The position numbers and the translations under genes were made by a program. Below the pieces are notes generated by a model. The model was given only the letters and a program-made list of their open reading frames with translations, had not been told where the DNA came from and searched no databases. From contig NZ_JFGS01000008.1 of NCBI RefSeq assembly GCF_000740775.1, positions 1 through 64,000 on the forward strand: a stretch of 64,000 nt of DNA, in the 5' to 3' direction. Positions 26,042 through 35,593 of the stretch are shown here, in pieces (the stretch's first letter is position 1; every line of letters begins with the position of its first letter). Source of the stretch: Haematobacter missouriensis (GTDB lineage: Bacteria > Pseudomonadota > Alphaproteobacteria > Rhodobacterales > Rhodobacteraceae).

Positions 26042-27320
26042 TCGGAGGCAGGTATCTCCGTGAGCGTGAGCGTGAGCGTGAGCTGGGCCGGAACTCTGCC
26101 GGGGCGAGCAACTCCAGGGGCCTCGCGCCGCGACCCATACGCCGGGGGCGACGGACCCGCCCTTCCGCGTACGGGCCATCGTGGATCGGCTGGGAGGCGA
26201 TCCACACCCTGGGCCGCGAGGCGGGATGCGAAACCTCATCGTGCGGCCCGGCGAAGGGTGGCGCAGCGGACGACCGAAGGTCCGCGCATGGACCCTCCGC
26301 TCGCCCGGCCGGAACGGGCGGTGAGCCGGAGGCCCGCGCCTTCCTGCGCCGCCATGGCAGCGGGCTGCGACCGCTTTCCCGCAGGGTTGCCGGGGGGGGG
26401 ACCCGCTCCCGCACGCACAACTGCAGGGTTGCCGGATCGGAGAGCCGTCAGGACGGGCGCTCGGAGATCCCCTCTCACGCGCCTGAGGCCGGCATCGGGT
26501 GTCGCCATCGCGACCTTTCAGGGCGCGCCTTCGGCAGCGCCGCCGATCTTCGCCGGACCCAGCGCGCCGGACGTGGCGCGACCCCCTGCCGCCGGGCGGC
26601 TCGTTCTCCGACCCTGCTCAGCGAGGCCACCTTCCGCCCGATCCTGCGCCATAGCGGCTCCGATCGCCCCCGTCCCGCGTTCCGCGATGTGGCGTCCCGT
26701 GGACAGGTGTCCTGTGTTCAGCCGTTCTATGGACGGGAGTTCTATGGAAAGGGGTTCAGTGTTCGGGCGCCCCGCCGTCCGGGCGTCCGCAGTCTGGGCG
26801 TCCGTAGTCCAGTCCTCGGTAGTCCGTTCCTCCGTGGTCTGATCCGCGGTCTGGTTCCCCGTGGTCTGTCAGCGAGGATTCTGGCAGCCCCACCGGCACC
26901 CCGTAAGCGGACACCCCGTGGTATGGCGTCCGGCAGGGTTGCGGCGCGCGGCGCTGCCTTCCGCCTGTTGCTGCCGCCCGGTCCGGACCGCCATGACATC
27001 GCGTCTTGCGGTGATGGCCTGCTCACTGCGTCCCCCGCAAGGTTGGCGCGACGATGGAGGGTTGGATGCGCCCCTCGCGTCGCCGTTCCCGTCGGTGGCG
27101 GTCCTGCGGAGCCGCTGCCGCTTCGTGGTCTGCTGACCGCCCGCGTGATCGCCCGCGTGCGCGCCTGCCTGCCTGCCCGAGCGCCTGTCCGATTGTCTGC
27201 CCGGGCCGAGTCAGGCGGCAATCCCGCCGCTGCTTCCGGCCGGCTCAGGGCGGCGAAGGAGCGGGCGCCATCCGGGGCAGAGGCCGCGCCGGAAGGCGTC
27301 CGGGCTCCGTGGGCAACGGC
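26042..27320 (+). other. 1.28 kb low-complexity DNA between nikA and nikB
   Basis: No recognisable gene is present. The stretch opens with four copies of CGTGAG (26059-26082). It contains GCAGGGTTGCCGG twice (near 26381 and 26421) and degenerate TCCG-AGTC/GTGGTCTG words between 26770 and 26870. One forward frame stays open for 458 codons from 25948 to a TGA overlapping the nikB GTG, but its product is Arg/Pro/Gly/Ala-rich and has no domain. High GC content alone keeps several frames open here. Confidence 0.6.
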
Positions 27321-28310
27321 GTGAGGGCGCGCGGTCTCCCTCGCGGTCTCCTCTGGCCGGTTCTGCGGCTGCCTGCGGTGCTGCTGACCGTGGCCCTGGC
27401 CGCGTTTCTGCTGATGAAGACATCGCCCGTCGATCCGGTGGATGCCTATCTCGGCCCGGCCATCGCCCATCTGGGGCCAGAGAGGAAGGCGGAGATAGCC
27501 GCCCGCTGGGGGCTGGACAGACCGGCAGCGGATCAGTTCCTCCACTGGGCGCGGAACCTGATCGCCGGAGACTGGGGCTTCAGCACGAGCTTCAACGCGC
27601 CGGTGGCCGAGGTGCTGCGCGCGAGGCTCGGCCCCTCGGCATTGCTGGCGGGAGGGGCATGGCTGCTGTCGGGGCTTCTGGGCTTCGGATTGGCGCTGGT
27701 GGCGGCGGGCTGGCGCGGGCGCTGGCCGGACAGGCTGATCAAGGGGTATTGCTACCTGCTCGCCGCAACGCCCACCTTCTGGCTGGGCATGCTGCTGCTC
27801 CTGTTGTTTTCCGTCGCGCTCCGCTGGACGCCGGTGTGCTGTGCCGGGCCGATCGGCGTCCCGGCAGAGGAGGTGACACTCGCCATGCGCCTTGCCCATC
27901 TGATCCTGCCGCTTGCCGTGCTGACGCTCTTCGGCGTGGCGCAGGTGGCGCTGCATGTCCGGGCGAAGCTGGTGGAGGTGCTGGCGAGCGATCACGTTCT
28001 GCTCGCCCGCGCGCAGGGGGCGGGGCGGTGGGACATCCTCCTGCGGCATGGCGCCCCCAATGCGGCGCTGCCCGCGATCACCATCCTTTTCGCCTCCACC
28101 GGAGAGATTTTCGGCGGCTCCATTCTGGCGGAGCAGGTGTTTGCCTGGCCGGGGTTGGGGCGGGCGACGGTGCAGGCGGGCCTGCAGGGCGATGTGGCCC
28201 TGCTGCTCGCCATCACGCTGGTCACCGCCGCCGTGGTGGCAAGCGCCAATACGGCCGCCGACCTGCTCTACCGGCTGGTGGACCCGCGGATCCACCGGGG
28301 TGCCCCATGA
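27321..28310 (+). CDS. nikB: Nickel ABC transporter permease NikB
   Basis: The 329-aa DppB-type permease opens with a hydrophobic first helix (about 8-30), then the AAFLLMKTSPVDP loop equivalent to the GDP loop of the family, and continues with five further helices. The cytoplasmic EAA loop around residue 225 reads ASDHVLLARAQGAGRWDILLRH. I take GTG 27321 because homology to NikB N-termini begins there; there is no visible ribosome-binding site, so the start is uncertain. The stop overlaps nikC by four bases. Confidence 0.87.
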   Translation: MRARGLPRGLLWPVLRLPAVLLTVALAAFLLMKTSPVDPVDAYLGPAIAHLGPERKAEIAARWGLDRPAADQFLHWARNLIAGDWGFSTSFNAPVAEVLRARLGPSALLAGGAWLLSGLLGFGLALVAAGWRGRWPDRLIKGYCYLLAATPTFWLGMLLLLLFSVALRWTPVCCAGPIGVPAEEVTLAMRLAHLILPLAVLTLFGVAQVALHVRAKLVEVLASDHVLLARAQGAGRWDILLRHGAPNAALPAITILFASTGEIFGGSILAEQVFAWPGLGRATVQAGLQGDVALLLAITLVTAAVVASANTAADLLYRLVDPRIHRGAP

Positions 28311-29134
28311 CTGCCGGTGTGATCACGGGGCGGGGGAGGGCAGCGGTGACCGGGCTCTGCGTGGCGCTGCTTCTGTTCGGGCTGGTGGTGGCATCGCTGT
28401 TGCCCGGTCAGGGCGGGCTGGCGGCGGATTTCGGACAGCGGAACCTGCCCCCCTCTCTCACGCATCCGTTCGGCACGGATGCGATGGGGCGGGACATGCT
28501 GGGGCGGGTGGTCAGCGGTCTGGTGCTCAGCCTGCGGATCGGGCTGCTGGCGGCGGGCATGTCCGTGGTGATCGCCGCGCTGATGGCCGGTGCAGCCGCC
28601 CTTGGTCGTTGGCCGGACAGGGCGGCGGGGTTCGTGACCGATGTCATGCTCGCGCTGCCGCATCTTCTGTTGCTGGTGCTGCTGTCATTCGCCTTCGGCG
28701 GCGGCACGGGCGCGGTCATCTGGGCGGTGGCGCTGTCGCACTGGCCCCGGCTCGCGCGTATTCTGCGAGCGGAGTTGCTCCAGCTTCAGGCCGCCCCCTA
28801 TGTGGAGGCATCGCGCGGATTCGGGCGCTCCCGCCTGTTCATCCTTCGCCACCATATTCTCCCGCATCTCGTCCCCCAGATGCTGGTGGGGTTCCTGTTG
28901 ATGTTCCCCCATGCCATCCTGCACGAAGCGGGTCTGACGTTCCTCGGCTTCGGGCTGGAACCGTCGCGGCCCGCCATCGGCGTCATGCTGGCAGAGGCGA
29001 TGCGGCATCTCTCGGCGGGGCGCTGGTGGCTGGGCGTGTTCCCCGGGCTCGCGCTGCTTGCCATGGTGCTGGCCTTCGACGCGCTCGGCTCCGCGGCAGA
29101 GCGGCTGGCGAACCCGAAGGAGGGGCGGAATTGA
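28307..29134 (+). CDS. nikC: Nickel ABC transporter permease NikC
   Basis: The 275-aa DppC-type permease has the diagnostic HPFGTDAMGRDMLGRVV segment after the first helix. The EAA loop near residue 165 reads YVEASRGFGRSRLFILRHH. ATG 28307 overlaps the nikB stop. It forms the membrane pore with NikB. Confidence 0.88.
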   Translation: MTAGVITGRGRAAVTGLCVALLLFGLVVASLLPGQGGLAADFGQRNLPPSLTHPFGTDAMGRDMLGRVVSGLVLSLRIGLLAAGMSVVIAALMAGAAALGRWPDRAAGFVTDVMLALPHLLLLVLLSFAFGGGTGAVIWAVALSHWPRLARILRAELLQLQAAPYVEASRGFGRSRLFILRHHILPHLVPQMLVGFLLMFPHAILHEAGLTFLGFGLEPSRPAIGVMLAEAMRHLSAGRWWLGVFPGLALLAMVLAFDALGSAAERLANPKEGRN

Positions 29135-29865
29135 TGCTGGAGGTGGCGGACCTTTCGGTGACATTCCGGCGCTACAGCGGGCTGTTCCGGCAGGTGGAGA
29201 AGGCCTGTCTGACGGGGGTGAGCTTCCGCCTTTCCCCGGGGGAGGTGCTGGCGGTCATAGGCTCCTCCGGCGCCGGCAAGAGCATCCTTGCCCATGCCAT
29301 CCTTGATCTTCTTCCCGCCAATGCGGTTCTGCGGGGGAGCGTGCGCGTCGCCGGGCGGGCGACGCTATTGCCGCAGAGCACCGCGCATCTCGACCCGCTC
29401 GCCTCTGCCGGTCGGCAGATCGGGCGCGCTGCGGATCGCGCCGGACGGCGGCGAGCGGTTGTCCCCGCGCTGGCGGGGGTGGGCCTCGCGGCAGGGGTGG
29501 CGCGGCTTCGCCCGCACGCGCTTTCCACCGGGATGGCCCGCCGCGTGATGCTGGCCGCAGCCCTCGCGCAGGAGGCCGGGCTGATCGTGGCGGACGAGCC
29601 AACGGCGGGGCTCGATCCGCACCACCGGAATGTCATTCTCGACCGCCTCCGCGCGGAGGCGGACCGGGGCGCGGGCGTGCTGCTCATCACGCATGATCTC
29701 TCTGCTGCCCTTGCCCGCGCGGACAGGGTCGCGGTGCTGGAAGGGGGCGTGCTGGCCGGGGTGGAGCCGGCGCGTGCCTTTGCGGGTGCGGGGGAGGGGC
29801 TGTCGCCCGCCGCCCGACGGCTCTGGCGTGCGCTGCCGGAAAACGGGTTTCTGAGCGATGCTTGA
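29134..29865 (+). CDS. nikD: Nickel ABC transporter ATP-binding protein NikD
   Basis: The 243-aa ATPase has Walker A GSSGAGKS near residue 43, Walker B LIVADEPTAGLD and the H-loop LLITHDLS. The signature is LSTGMARRV instead of LSGGQ-type, a change also common among NikD/DppD relatives. AAGGAGGGG precedes the start. It overlaps nikE by eight bases. Confidence 0.85.
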   Translation: MLEVADLSVTFRRYSGLFRQVEKACLTGVSFRLSPGEVLAVIGSSGAGKSILAHAILDLLPANAVLRGSVRVAGRATLLPQSTAHLDPLASAGRQIGRAADRAGRRRAVVPALAGVGLAAGVARLRPHALSTGMARRVMLAAALAQEAGLIVADEPTAGLDPHHRNVILDRLRAEADRGAGVLLITHDLSAALARADRVAVLEGGVLAGVEPARAFAGAGEGLSPAARRLWRALPENGFLSDA

Positions 29866-30505
29866 AGCCCGCGCCCTCACGCTGTCCCATGGCCGGGCGC
29901 CGGTGGTCCGCGGCCTGTCGCTCCGCCTGTCACCGGGGGGCGTGCTGGGCGTAGAAGGCCCCTCGGGCACGGGCAAGACGACGCTGGGCCGCGCCCTGGC
30001 CGGGTTGCACACCCCTACCGGGGGGGAGGTGCTGCTGAACGGGCGCGCGCCGCCGCGGGGTGCGGTACAGTATCTCCACCCGGAGCCGGGACAGGCGATG
30101 AACCCCCGCTGGCGGATCGCCCGGATCGTGGCGGAGGCGGGCAGGCCGGATCCCGCCGTGGCCGCGGCGCTCGGCATCCGGGCCGACTGGGCGGACCGCT
30201 TCCCGCACGAGCTGTCGGGAGGGGAGTTGCAGCGCGTTTCCCTCTTCCGCGCGCTGACGGCAGAGCCTGCCTATCTGGTGGCCGATGAGATCACCGCGCC
30301 GCTCGACCCGGTGGCGCAGGCGCTTATCTGGCGGGCGCTCCTCTCCATCGCCGCCGCACGCGGGATCGGCATCCTCGCCATCAGCCACGACGCCCCGCTC
30401 CTCGACCGGATCGCCGGGGAGCGGCTTTGCCTTTCGCCCCCTGCGACACTGAGGACCGGGGGCGTGGCGCACTACTTTCGTCGCTGTCGACAGCTTTTCT
30501 CCTGA
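29858..30505 (+). CDS. nikE: Nickel ABC transporter ATP-binding protein NikE
   Basis: At 215 aa this is a compact ABC ATPase lacking the C-terminal extension of larger DppF/NikE proteins. Walker A is GPSGTGKTT, the signature LSGGELQRV, Walker B YLVADEITAPLD with Ile where DEP has Pro, and the H-loop AISHDAP. It is the last nik gene; the NDH-2 gene follows after 39 bp with its own ribosome-binding site. Confidence 0.85.
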   Translation: MLEARALTLSHGRAPVVRGLSLRLSPGGVLGVEGPSGTGKTTLGRALAGLHTPTGGEVLLNGRAPPRGAVQYLHPEPGQAMNPRWRIARIVAEAGRPDPAVAAALGIRADWADRFPHELSGGELQRVSLFRALTAEPAYLVADEITAPLDPVAQALIWRALLSIAAARGIGILAISHDAPLLDRIAGERLCLSPPATLRTGGVAHYFRRCRQLFS

Positions 30506-30544
30506 AAGGCTCTATCTGAAGCCTTCGACCAGCAAGGAGATGGC

Positions 30545-31870
30545 ATGACGACGGGCAGCACAGCGAAGCATCACGTGGTCGTGGTCGGCGGCGGTTTCGG
30601 CGGCCTTCAGGCGGTGGTCCGCCTCAAAGGCTCTCCGGTCCGCATCACACTGATCGACCGGCGCAATCATCACCTGTTTCAGCCGCTGCTCTATCAGGTC
30701 GCGACGGCAGCGCTCACCACATCGGAGATCGCCTGGCCCATCCGTCACCTGCTCCGCGAGCGGAACGAGGTGACGACCCTGCTCGCCGATGTGCAGGGCG
30801 TCGATACCGGATTGCAGGAAGTCATGCTCGATGACGGCAGCCGCGTGGGCTACGATACGCTCATCCTCGCCACCGGTGCGCGGCATGCCTATTTCGGCCA
30901 TGACGAATGGGAAGAGGATGCGCCCGGTCTCAAGACGCTGGAGGATGCGACCACCATCCGACGACGCTTCCTGCTGGCCTTCGAGCGTGCGGAGCGGGAA
31001 GAAGACCCGGCCCGCAGGCGCGCGCTCCTGACCTTTGTGGTGGTGGGCGCGGGGCCGACGGGCGTGGAACTGGCCGGCACCATGGCAGAGGTCGCCCGCA
31101 AGACGCTGGAGGGGGAATTCCGCAGCTTCGATCCCGCCTCCGCCCGTATCGTGCTGATCGAAGGGGGGCCGCGGGTGCTTCCGTCCTTCCCGGAGGAGCT
31201 GTCGGACTACACCATGCGCGCTCTGGAGAAGCTGGGGGTGGAGGTGGTGCTGGGCCAGCCGGTGACCGCCTGCGACGCGGAGGGCGTGACCTTCGGTGAC
31301 ACCCGCCTGCCCGCCGACACGATCATCTGGGCGGCTGGCGTGCGCGCCTCTCCGGCAGGACAGTGGGTCGGGGCGGAGACGGACCGCGCCGGTCGCGCCA
31401 AGGTCGGCCCGGACCTGACGGTGGAGGGGCATCCGGAGATATTCGTCATCGGCGATACCGCCGCGGTCACATCTGACGGCAAGCCCGTGCCGGGCATCGC
31501 CCCCGCCGCCAAGCAGCAGGGCGGCTACGTCGCCGATGTGATCGCCGCCCGCCTTCGGGGGCAACCGGTGCCGAAGCCGTTCTCCTACTACCATGCAGGC
31601 AGCCTCGCCACGATCGGCAAGCGGCAGGCGGTGATCGATTTCGGCAAGTGGAAGCTGAAGGGGGCGCTGGCGTGGTGGATCTGGGGCCTTGCGCATATCT
31701 ATTTCCTGATCGGGGTCAGGAACCGGCTGAGCGTTGCGTTGAGTTGGCTGTGGATCTACCTCCGAAATCAACGGGGATCGCGTCTCATCACCCAGGGCAC
31801 CGCAACGACCACCACCGCCGGAAACCCGGATCAGGAGGAGAGGGAGGCGAGGGAGAAGGAGGCCCGCTGA
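30545..31870 (+). CDS. Type II NADH dehydrogenase (NDH-2)
   Basis: NDH-2 passes electrons from NADH to quinone without pumping protons. The 441-aa monotopic flavoprotein has two dinucleotide-binding motifs, VVVGGGFGGLQAV near residue 12 (FAD) and VVVGAGPTGVELAGTM near 165 (NADH). IDRRNHHLFQPLLYQVATA and FVIGDTAAV are highly characteristic. A hydrophobic/amphipathic C-terminal region (about 370-410) should anchor it to the membrane. AAGGAG lies upstream of the start. Confidence 0.94.
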   Translation: MTTGSTAKHHVVVVGGGFGGLQAVVRLKGSPVRITLIDRRNHHLFQPLLYQVATAALTTSEIAWPIRHLLRERNEVTTLLADVQGVDTGLQEVMLDDGSRVGYDTLILATGARHAYFGHDEWEEDAPGLKTLEDATTIRRRFLLAFERAEREEDPARRRALLTFVVVGAGPTGVELAGTMAEVARKTLEGEFRSFDPASARIVLIEGGPRVLPSFPEELSDYTMRALEKLGVEVVLGQPVTACDAEGVTFGDTRLPADTIIWAAGVRASPAGQWVGAETDRAGRAKVGPDLTVEGHPEIFVIGDTAAVTSDGKPVPGIAPAAKQQGGYVADVIAARLRGQPVPKPFSYYHAGSLATIGKRQAVIDFGKWKLKGALAWWIWGLAHIYFLIGVRNRLSVALSWLWIYLRNQRGSRLITQGTATTTTAGNPDQEEREAREKEAR

Positions 31871-32068
31871 GCATACCTCCTTCATCCCGTAGGTGACGGT
31901 GTTGATGCGGGACAGTGTGGGGCATGTGCAGACGGCACTGCGTATCGTGCGCCACGCCGTTCGATTGTCGCGTATCGCCACCACACTACACCGCCAAGCA
32001 TTATGCGGAAGGCTGAATGCGTATCGCCATCACGCGTGTCCGGTGTCGAAAGGCGACGCCGTCAATCC

Positions 32069-33337
32069 TTATCTCACCGCCGCACCGCCATATTCCACCG
32101 GGAGTTCCCAGGCTTCCCGGCGCCCGGCCTCGAATGCCGTCAGATCGGCGGGATAATGCAACCCGTCTCGCGCCCGGATCGCGGCCTCGTCCGCAGCGCG
32201 GCGAAAGACGGCGGCCTCCTCCGTATCGCTGAGCGCGGCCAGCGCGGCCAGCGCCTTCTGCAGCCGGATGGATACCTCCAGTTCCGACGCATCGCGAAGG
32301 ATGGGCCTGAAGGCGTCCTCCACGAAATCCTTGACCCACGGGCAGGCGACGTGCAGTCGCTCCGAACCTTTCTCATCCGTCCTTTCGGTCTGGAGCAGAA
32401 TGACGAACACCCGTTGGATGGCGTTGATGGTCTCGATCACGGTGCCCGGATCATTGACCGCAGAGGAGAGCGCCCGGCTCGCGATTTCCGACAGCGCGAT
32501 GAAGCCCAGCCGCGGGTCATCGCCGAAACTCCTGTGACGCTCCACCGTGAACGGCCGTCGGAGGCTTTCGACCACGGCGTCATCCAGCTTGCCCACTGCG
32601 AAGAGCACGGGACGGCGGGGATGGATGTAGGTGCCCGCGATGACCGGCAGGTGCAGCGTCAGATCATTCTCCTCCGCAAGCTCTATCAACCGCGCCGTGT
32701 TGACATGGACGATGGAGCCTGTCTGATCGATGAAGATCGGCTTTGCCGCCTCCGGCACCGGAACTGCCGGAACGCCGCCGAGACACGGATTGTAGGCATG
32801 TTTGCGCGCGACCCGCGTGGCCGCCGTTTCAACTCGATCGATCACGTCGGACATCCGCCCGAAGCTGGTGATGTGGGCGATCCAGCCCAGCAGCGTCACC
32901 GCGATCAGGACGACGACGCCGATCGTGCCGATGAACAGGATGATCCGGCCCTTCTCGTCGTAAAATCCCGTCGAAAGGGCGATGATCCCGACGAGCGAGA
33001 ACAGAAAGGTGCCAAGGAATGTCGACAGCGCATTCTGCGCGGTCTGGTCCTCTATCAGCAGTTGGGTGGAGCGTGGCGTGGCAAGATTGGTCGCGGAGGA
33101 ATAGGCCGATACGACGGCGGTCAGCGAAAATGTCGTCACCGCCAGCATGGAGGACGCGAGGATCTGCAGGATATTGCCGACGGAATCCTGTCCCAGATCC
33201 GCATCCAGTTCATCTGGTAGAAGCGGTCCCAGGTATTTCGCTGCTATTGCCAGCATGACCGCCAGAATGCTGAACACTGCCGCCCGAAACCAGATACGCC
33301 GCGCCAGCCGCGCGAGAAACAACCGCCAGTCAATCAT
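32069..33337 (-). CDS. DUF2254 family membrane protein
   Basis: The family has no established function. From ATG 33337 the 422-aa product has four or so membrane segments in its first 160 residues (for example FRAAVFSILAVMLAIAAKYLG and IILFIGTIGVVVLIAVTLLGW), then a soluble domain. Landmarks recognised for DUF2254 are SSMLAVTTFSLTAVVSAYSSA, QTAQNALSTFLGTFLFSLVG and ASRALSSAVNDPGT. The frame is open 56 codons further upstream, but the membrane region and a TAGGGA motif favour ATG 33337. Confidence 0.85.
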   Translation of the reverse strand: MIDWRLFLARLARRIWFRAAVFSILAVMLAIAAKYLGPLLPDELDADLGQDSVGNILQILASSMLAVTTFSLTAVVSAYSSATNLATPRSTQLLIEDQTAQNALSTFLGTFLFSLVGIIALSTGFYDEKGRIILFIGTIGVVVLIAVTLLGWIAHITSFGRMSDVIDRVETAATRVARKHAYNPCLGGVPAVPVPEAAKPIFIDQTGSIVHVNTARLIELAEENDLTLHLPVIAGTYIHPRRPVLFAVGKLDDAVVESLRRPFTVERHRSFGDDPRLGFIALSEIASRALSSAVNDPGTVIETINAIQRVFVILLQTERTDEKGSERLHVACPWVKDFVEDAFRPILRDASELEVSIRLQKALAALAALSDTEEAAVFRRAADEAAIRARDGLHYPADLTAFEAGRREAWELPVEYGGAAVR

Positions 33338-33876
33338 ATTCCCTATCCATGCTCCGGCGCTAAGGTGGCGCGGCTGCGAATGAAGTCCATTGCCGCCGGG
33401 AGATAACCCGCTTTCCTGATCCGGCGACGCGAAATATATTACATAATACCAACTATTGCGCATGGCGCGGTGTCGCTGGGACGCGATAATGTCATCCTCA
33501 AGCAAACCGGAAATGTCACTCGCTGGGGGCGTGGAGCCAAGGGAATTCCCCTGTGAGGTGATGATGAGCGAGCACGAACTTCACTGGATGCGTTGCCGAT
33601 GTGTATGCAGGTGGATGCCGGTGGCCTGACGGTGGATGCGGGGGTCGGAATTTTGGCGTCAGGCTGACGGGAGAGGTTTCGACTCCCAAAGAGATGGCGC
33701 AGTGGCGGTTCGACCCCCGACCCCGCGGTCAACCAGCAAACACTTTGATCCCGACGGCCGGGCCGGGCTACGCGCTGATGAGCAATCCGGGAGTGCTGAA
33801 CGGATTTCGGCTCTCCCGTGTCCCGCCCTGAACCGTCTCACCCCGAAAACACCGGCTTCACGGCTCTGACGGCGTT
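33338..33876. other. Intergenic region, no gene seen
   Basis: This 539-bp gap lies between the DUF2254 gene and the SDR gene. An AT-rich patch at 33428-33468 may hold the DUF2254 promoter on the reverse strand. GGGGTCGG (33641-33648) and CCGACCCC (33717-33724) form an inverted repeat around a short segment that is not a tRNA. I found no coding sequence. Confidence 0.6.
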
Positions 33877-34647
33877 TCAGTCGGAGGCGTCGCGAAAGTC
33901 GCCATATGCCGTCCACCCGCCGTCCACCGGCAGGACGGTTCCCGTGATGGCAGAGGCGGCAGGCGAGGTCAGGAAGACCACCGCAGCCGCAACCTCCTCA
34001 GGCAGGACGAGTCGTCCGAGCGGGGTTCTGCGCCGGATCGCCTCCATGTCGATACGTCCGTCCGCTGCGAGCTTGCGGACCAGCGCCGTCTCCACAAAGG
34101 CGGGAGCGACGGCATTGATCCGCACGCCCTGCCCCGCCCATTCACAGGCAATGCTCCGCGTCATCGCCACGATCCCCGCCTTGGCCGCGCCATAGGCATT
34201 GCGTTTGGGCAATCCCGTGATTCCGGCGATGGAGGAGAGATTGACGATCGAGCCCGTGCCGCGTTCCAGCATACCCCGCCCGATTTCCCGCGTCATCAGG
34301 AAGGCACCTGTCAGGTTCACGTCGACCGAACGGCGGAAAGCGGTGGCCGTCTGCTCCAGCGTGGGAAGATGGCTGTCGGCAATGCCCGCATTGTTGACGA
34401 GCACATCCACCGGGCCAATGCTCTCTGCCAACGCCATGACCTGATCCTCGGCCGTCACGTCGCAGGCGACACCGCGATGGTCCGGTCCGAGTTCCGCCGC
34501 GCGCGTTGCCGCGGCGTCGCCGTTCAGGTCCGCGATGACGATGCGGTGCCCCGCCTCCGCCAACGCCCGGGCAATGGCGAAGCCGATGCCGTCTGCGCCG
34601 CCTGTGACGATAGCGAGCCGCTTTGCCGGTGCCTGCCCATCACGCAT
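33877..34647 (-). CDS. Short-chain dehydrogenase/reductase
   Basis: The 256-aa classical SDR has the cofactor motif TGGADGIG, the structural NNAG, catalytic Ser in NLSSIAG and the YxxxK pair in YGAAKAG, ending PVDGGWTAYGD. Asp in the IADLN segment after beta-2 suggests NAD(H) preference. It overlaps the upstream SDR gene by eight bases and is co-transcribed with it. Substrate is unknown; a polyol, sugar or hydroxy acid is plausible. Confidence 0.93.
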   Translation of the reverse strand: MRDGQAPAKRLAIVTGGADGIGFAIARALAEAGHRIVIADLNGDAAATRAAELGPDHRGVACDVTAEDQVMALAESIGPVDVLVNNAGIADSHLPTLEQTATAFRRSVDVNLTGAFLMTREIGRGMLERGTGSIVNLSSIAGITGLPKRNAYGAAKAGIVAMTRSIACEWAGQGVRINAVAPAFVETALVRKLAADGRIDMEAIRRRTPLGRLVLPEEVAAAVVFLTSPAASAITGTVLPVDGGWTAYGDFRDASD

Positions 34648-35419
34648 AGCCAGGCCTCGGCACGAATCCCATCAGGCTCTGCGACAGACCTCCGTCCACC
34701 ACGATGTCCTGCCCGCTGACATAGGAGGCGCGGCGGGATGCAAGGAAGAGGGCCACATCCGCCATATCTTCCGGCCCCGCGATCCGACGGAGCGGCACCA
34801 TCTCCTCCCGCCGGGATTTCACCTCGGCATCGGCATAGAACGCAGCCGACATGGGCGTCATCACCAGCCCCGGGCTCACGGTATTGGAGCGCACGCCCCG
34901 CGGCCCCCATTCCTGGGCAAGCTGACGGGAGAGCATGAGCGTGGCTGCCTTGGAGGGCGAATAGGCCCCGGATTGCGGCTGCGGCTGCGTCCCGGCGATC
35001 GAGGCGACATGGACAATTGCACCTTCCCCCCGTTCGAGCATTGCGCGACCGAATTCCTGTGAAGCCAGCAGATAGCCCGTAAGGTTGATGCGCAGCATCG
35101 CTTCCCAGTCCGCGACCGCCAAATGCTCGAGCGCGCCGGGGCGCAGGATGGCCGCGTTGTTGACCAGCACGTCCGCCCCGCCCAGTTCCCGCTCGACCTG
35201 CCGGGCCGCGCTCGCCACGGCCTCCGGGTCGCCCATGTCACAGGTCAAGGCGAGCACGCCGCCAAGCTCCGCCGCCGCGCTCTCGGTCCCCGCGCGGTCA
35301 ATGTCCAGCAGCACGACCCGCGCGCCTTGCCCGGAAAACGCGGAAACCATCGCCCGCCCTATACCGCCCGTCGCCCCGGTGACCACGATGACCCGGTCCC
35401 GCAACTCCAGCCAACTCAT
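34640..35419 (-). CDS. Short-chain dehydrogenase/reductase
   Basis: The 259-aa classical SDR carries TGATGGIG, NNAA, catalytic HVASIAG and YSPSKAA, with VVDGGLSQSLMG near the end. Asp in the LLDIDR segment suggests NAD(H). It is the first gene of a two-SDR operon divergent from an AraC regulator at 35594. The two SDR proteins are clearly different and may catalyse successive steps. Confidence 0.93.
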   Translation of the reverse strand: MSWLELRDRVIVVTGATGGIGRAMVSAFSGQGARVVLLDIDRAGTESAAAELGGVLALTCDMGDPEAVASAARQVERELGGADVLVNNAAILRPGALEHLAVADWEAMLRINLTGYLLASQEFGRAMLERGEGAIVHVASIAGTQPQPQSGAYSPSKAATLMLSRQLAQEWGPRGVRSNTVSPGLVMTPMSAAFYADAEVKSRREEMVPLRRIAGPEDMADVALFLASRRASYVSGQDIVVDGGLSQSLMGFVPRPGYA

Positions 35420-35593
35420 CGCCCCGCCTCCGGTGATCGCCGTTCACCACCACACCGCGGTCTGTCGTCTCTCATCGTATCCTCCCGAGATCGGGCGGAA
35501 GAATATACGGCCACATCGCGAGACCAAATGGACGAACGGCTTTCAATCTTGCACAATTCGCAACGGGGGAAACGGTGTTTCGGGGGGAGCATC

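Noticed and set aside
25948-27324. 458-codon ORF ending in a TGA that overlaps the nikB start
   Set aside because: The first part runs through nikA in another frame and the rest is Arg/Pro/Gly-rich without a domain. Not called as a gene, though kept as part of a finding.
33640-33725. tRNA-like segment with inverted GGGGTCG/CGACCCC ends and a GGTTCGA box
   Set aside because: The stem spacing does not give a proper T-arm, no D-arm A-box or anticodon arm can be drawn, and the length does not fit a class I or II tRNA.
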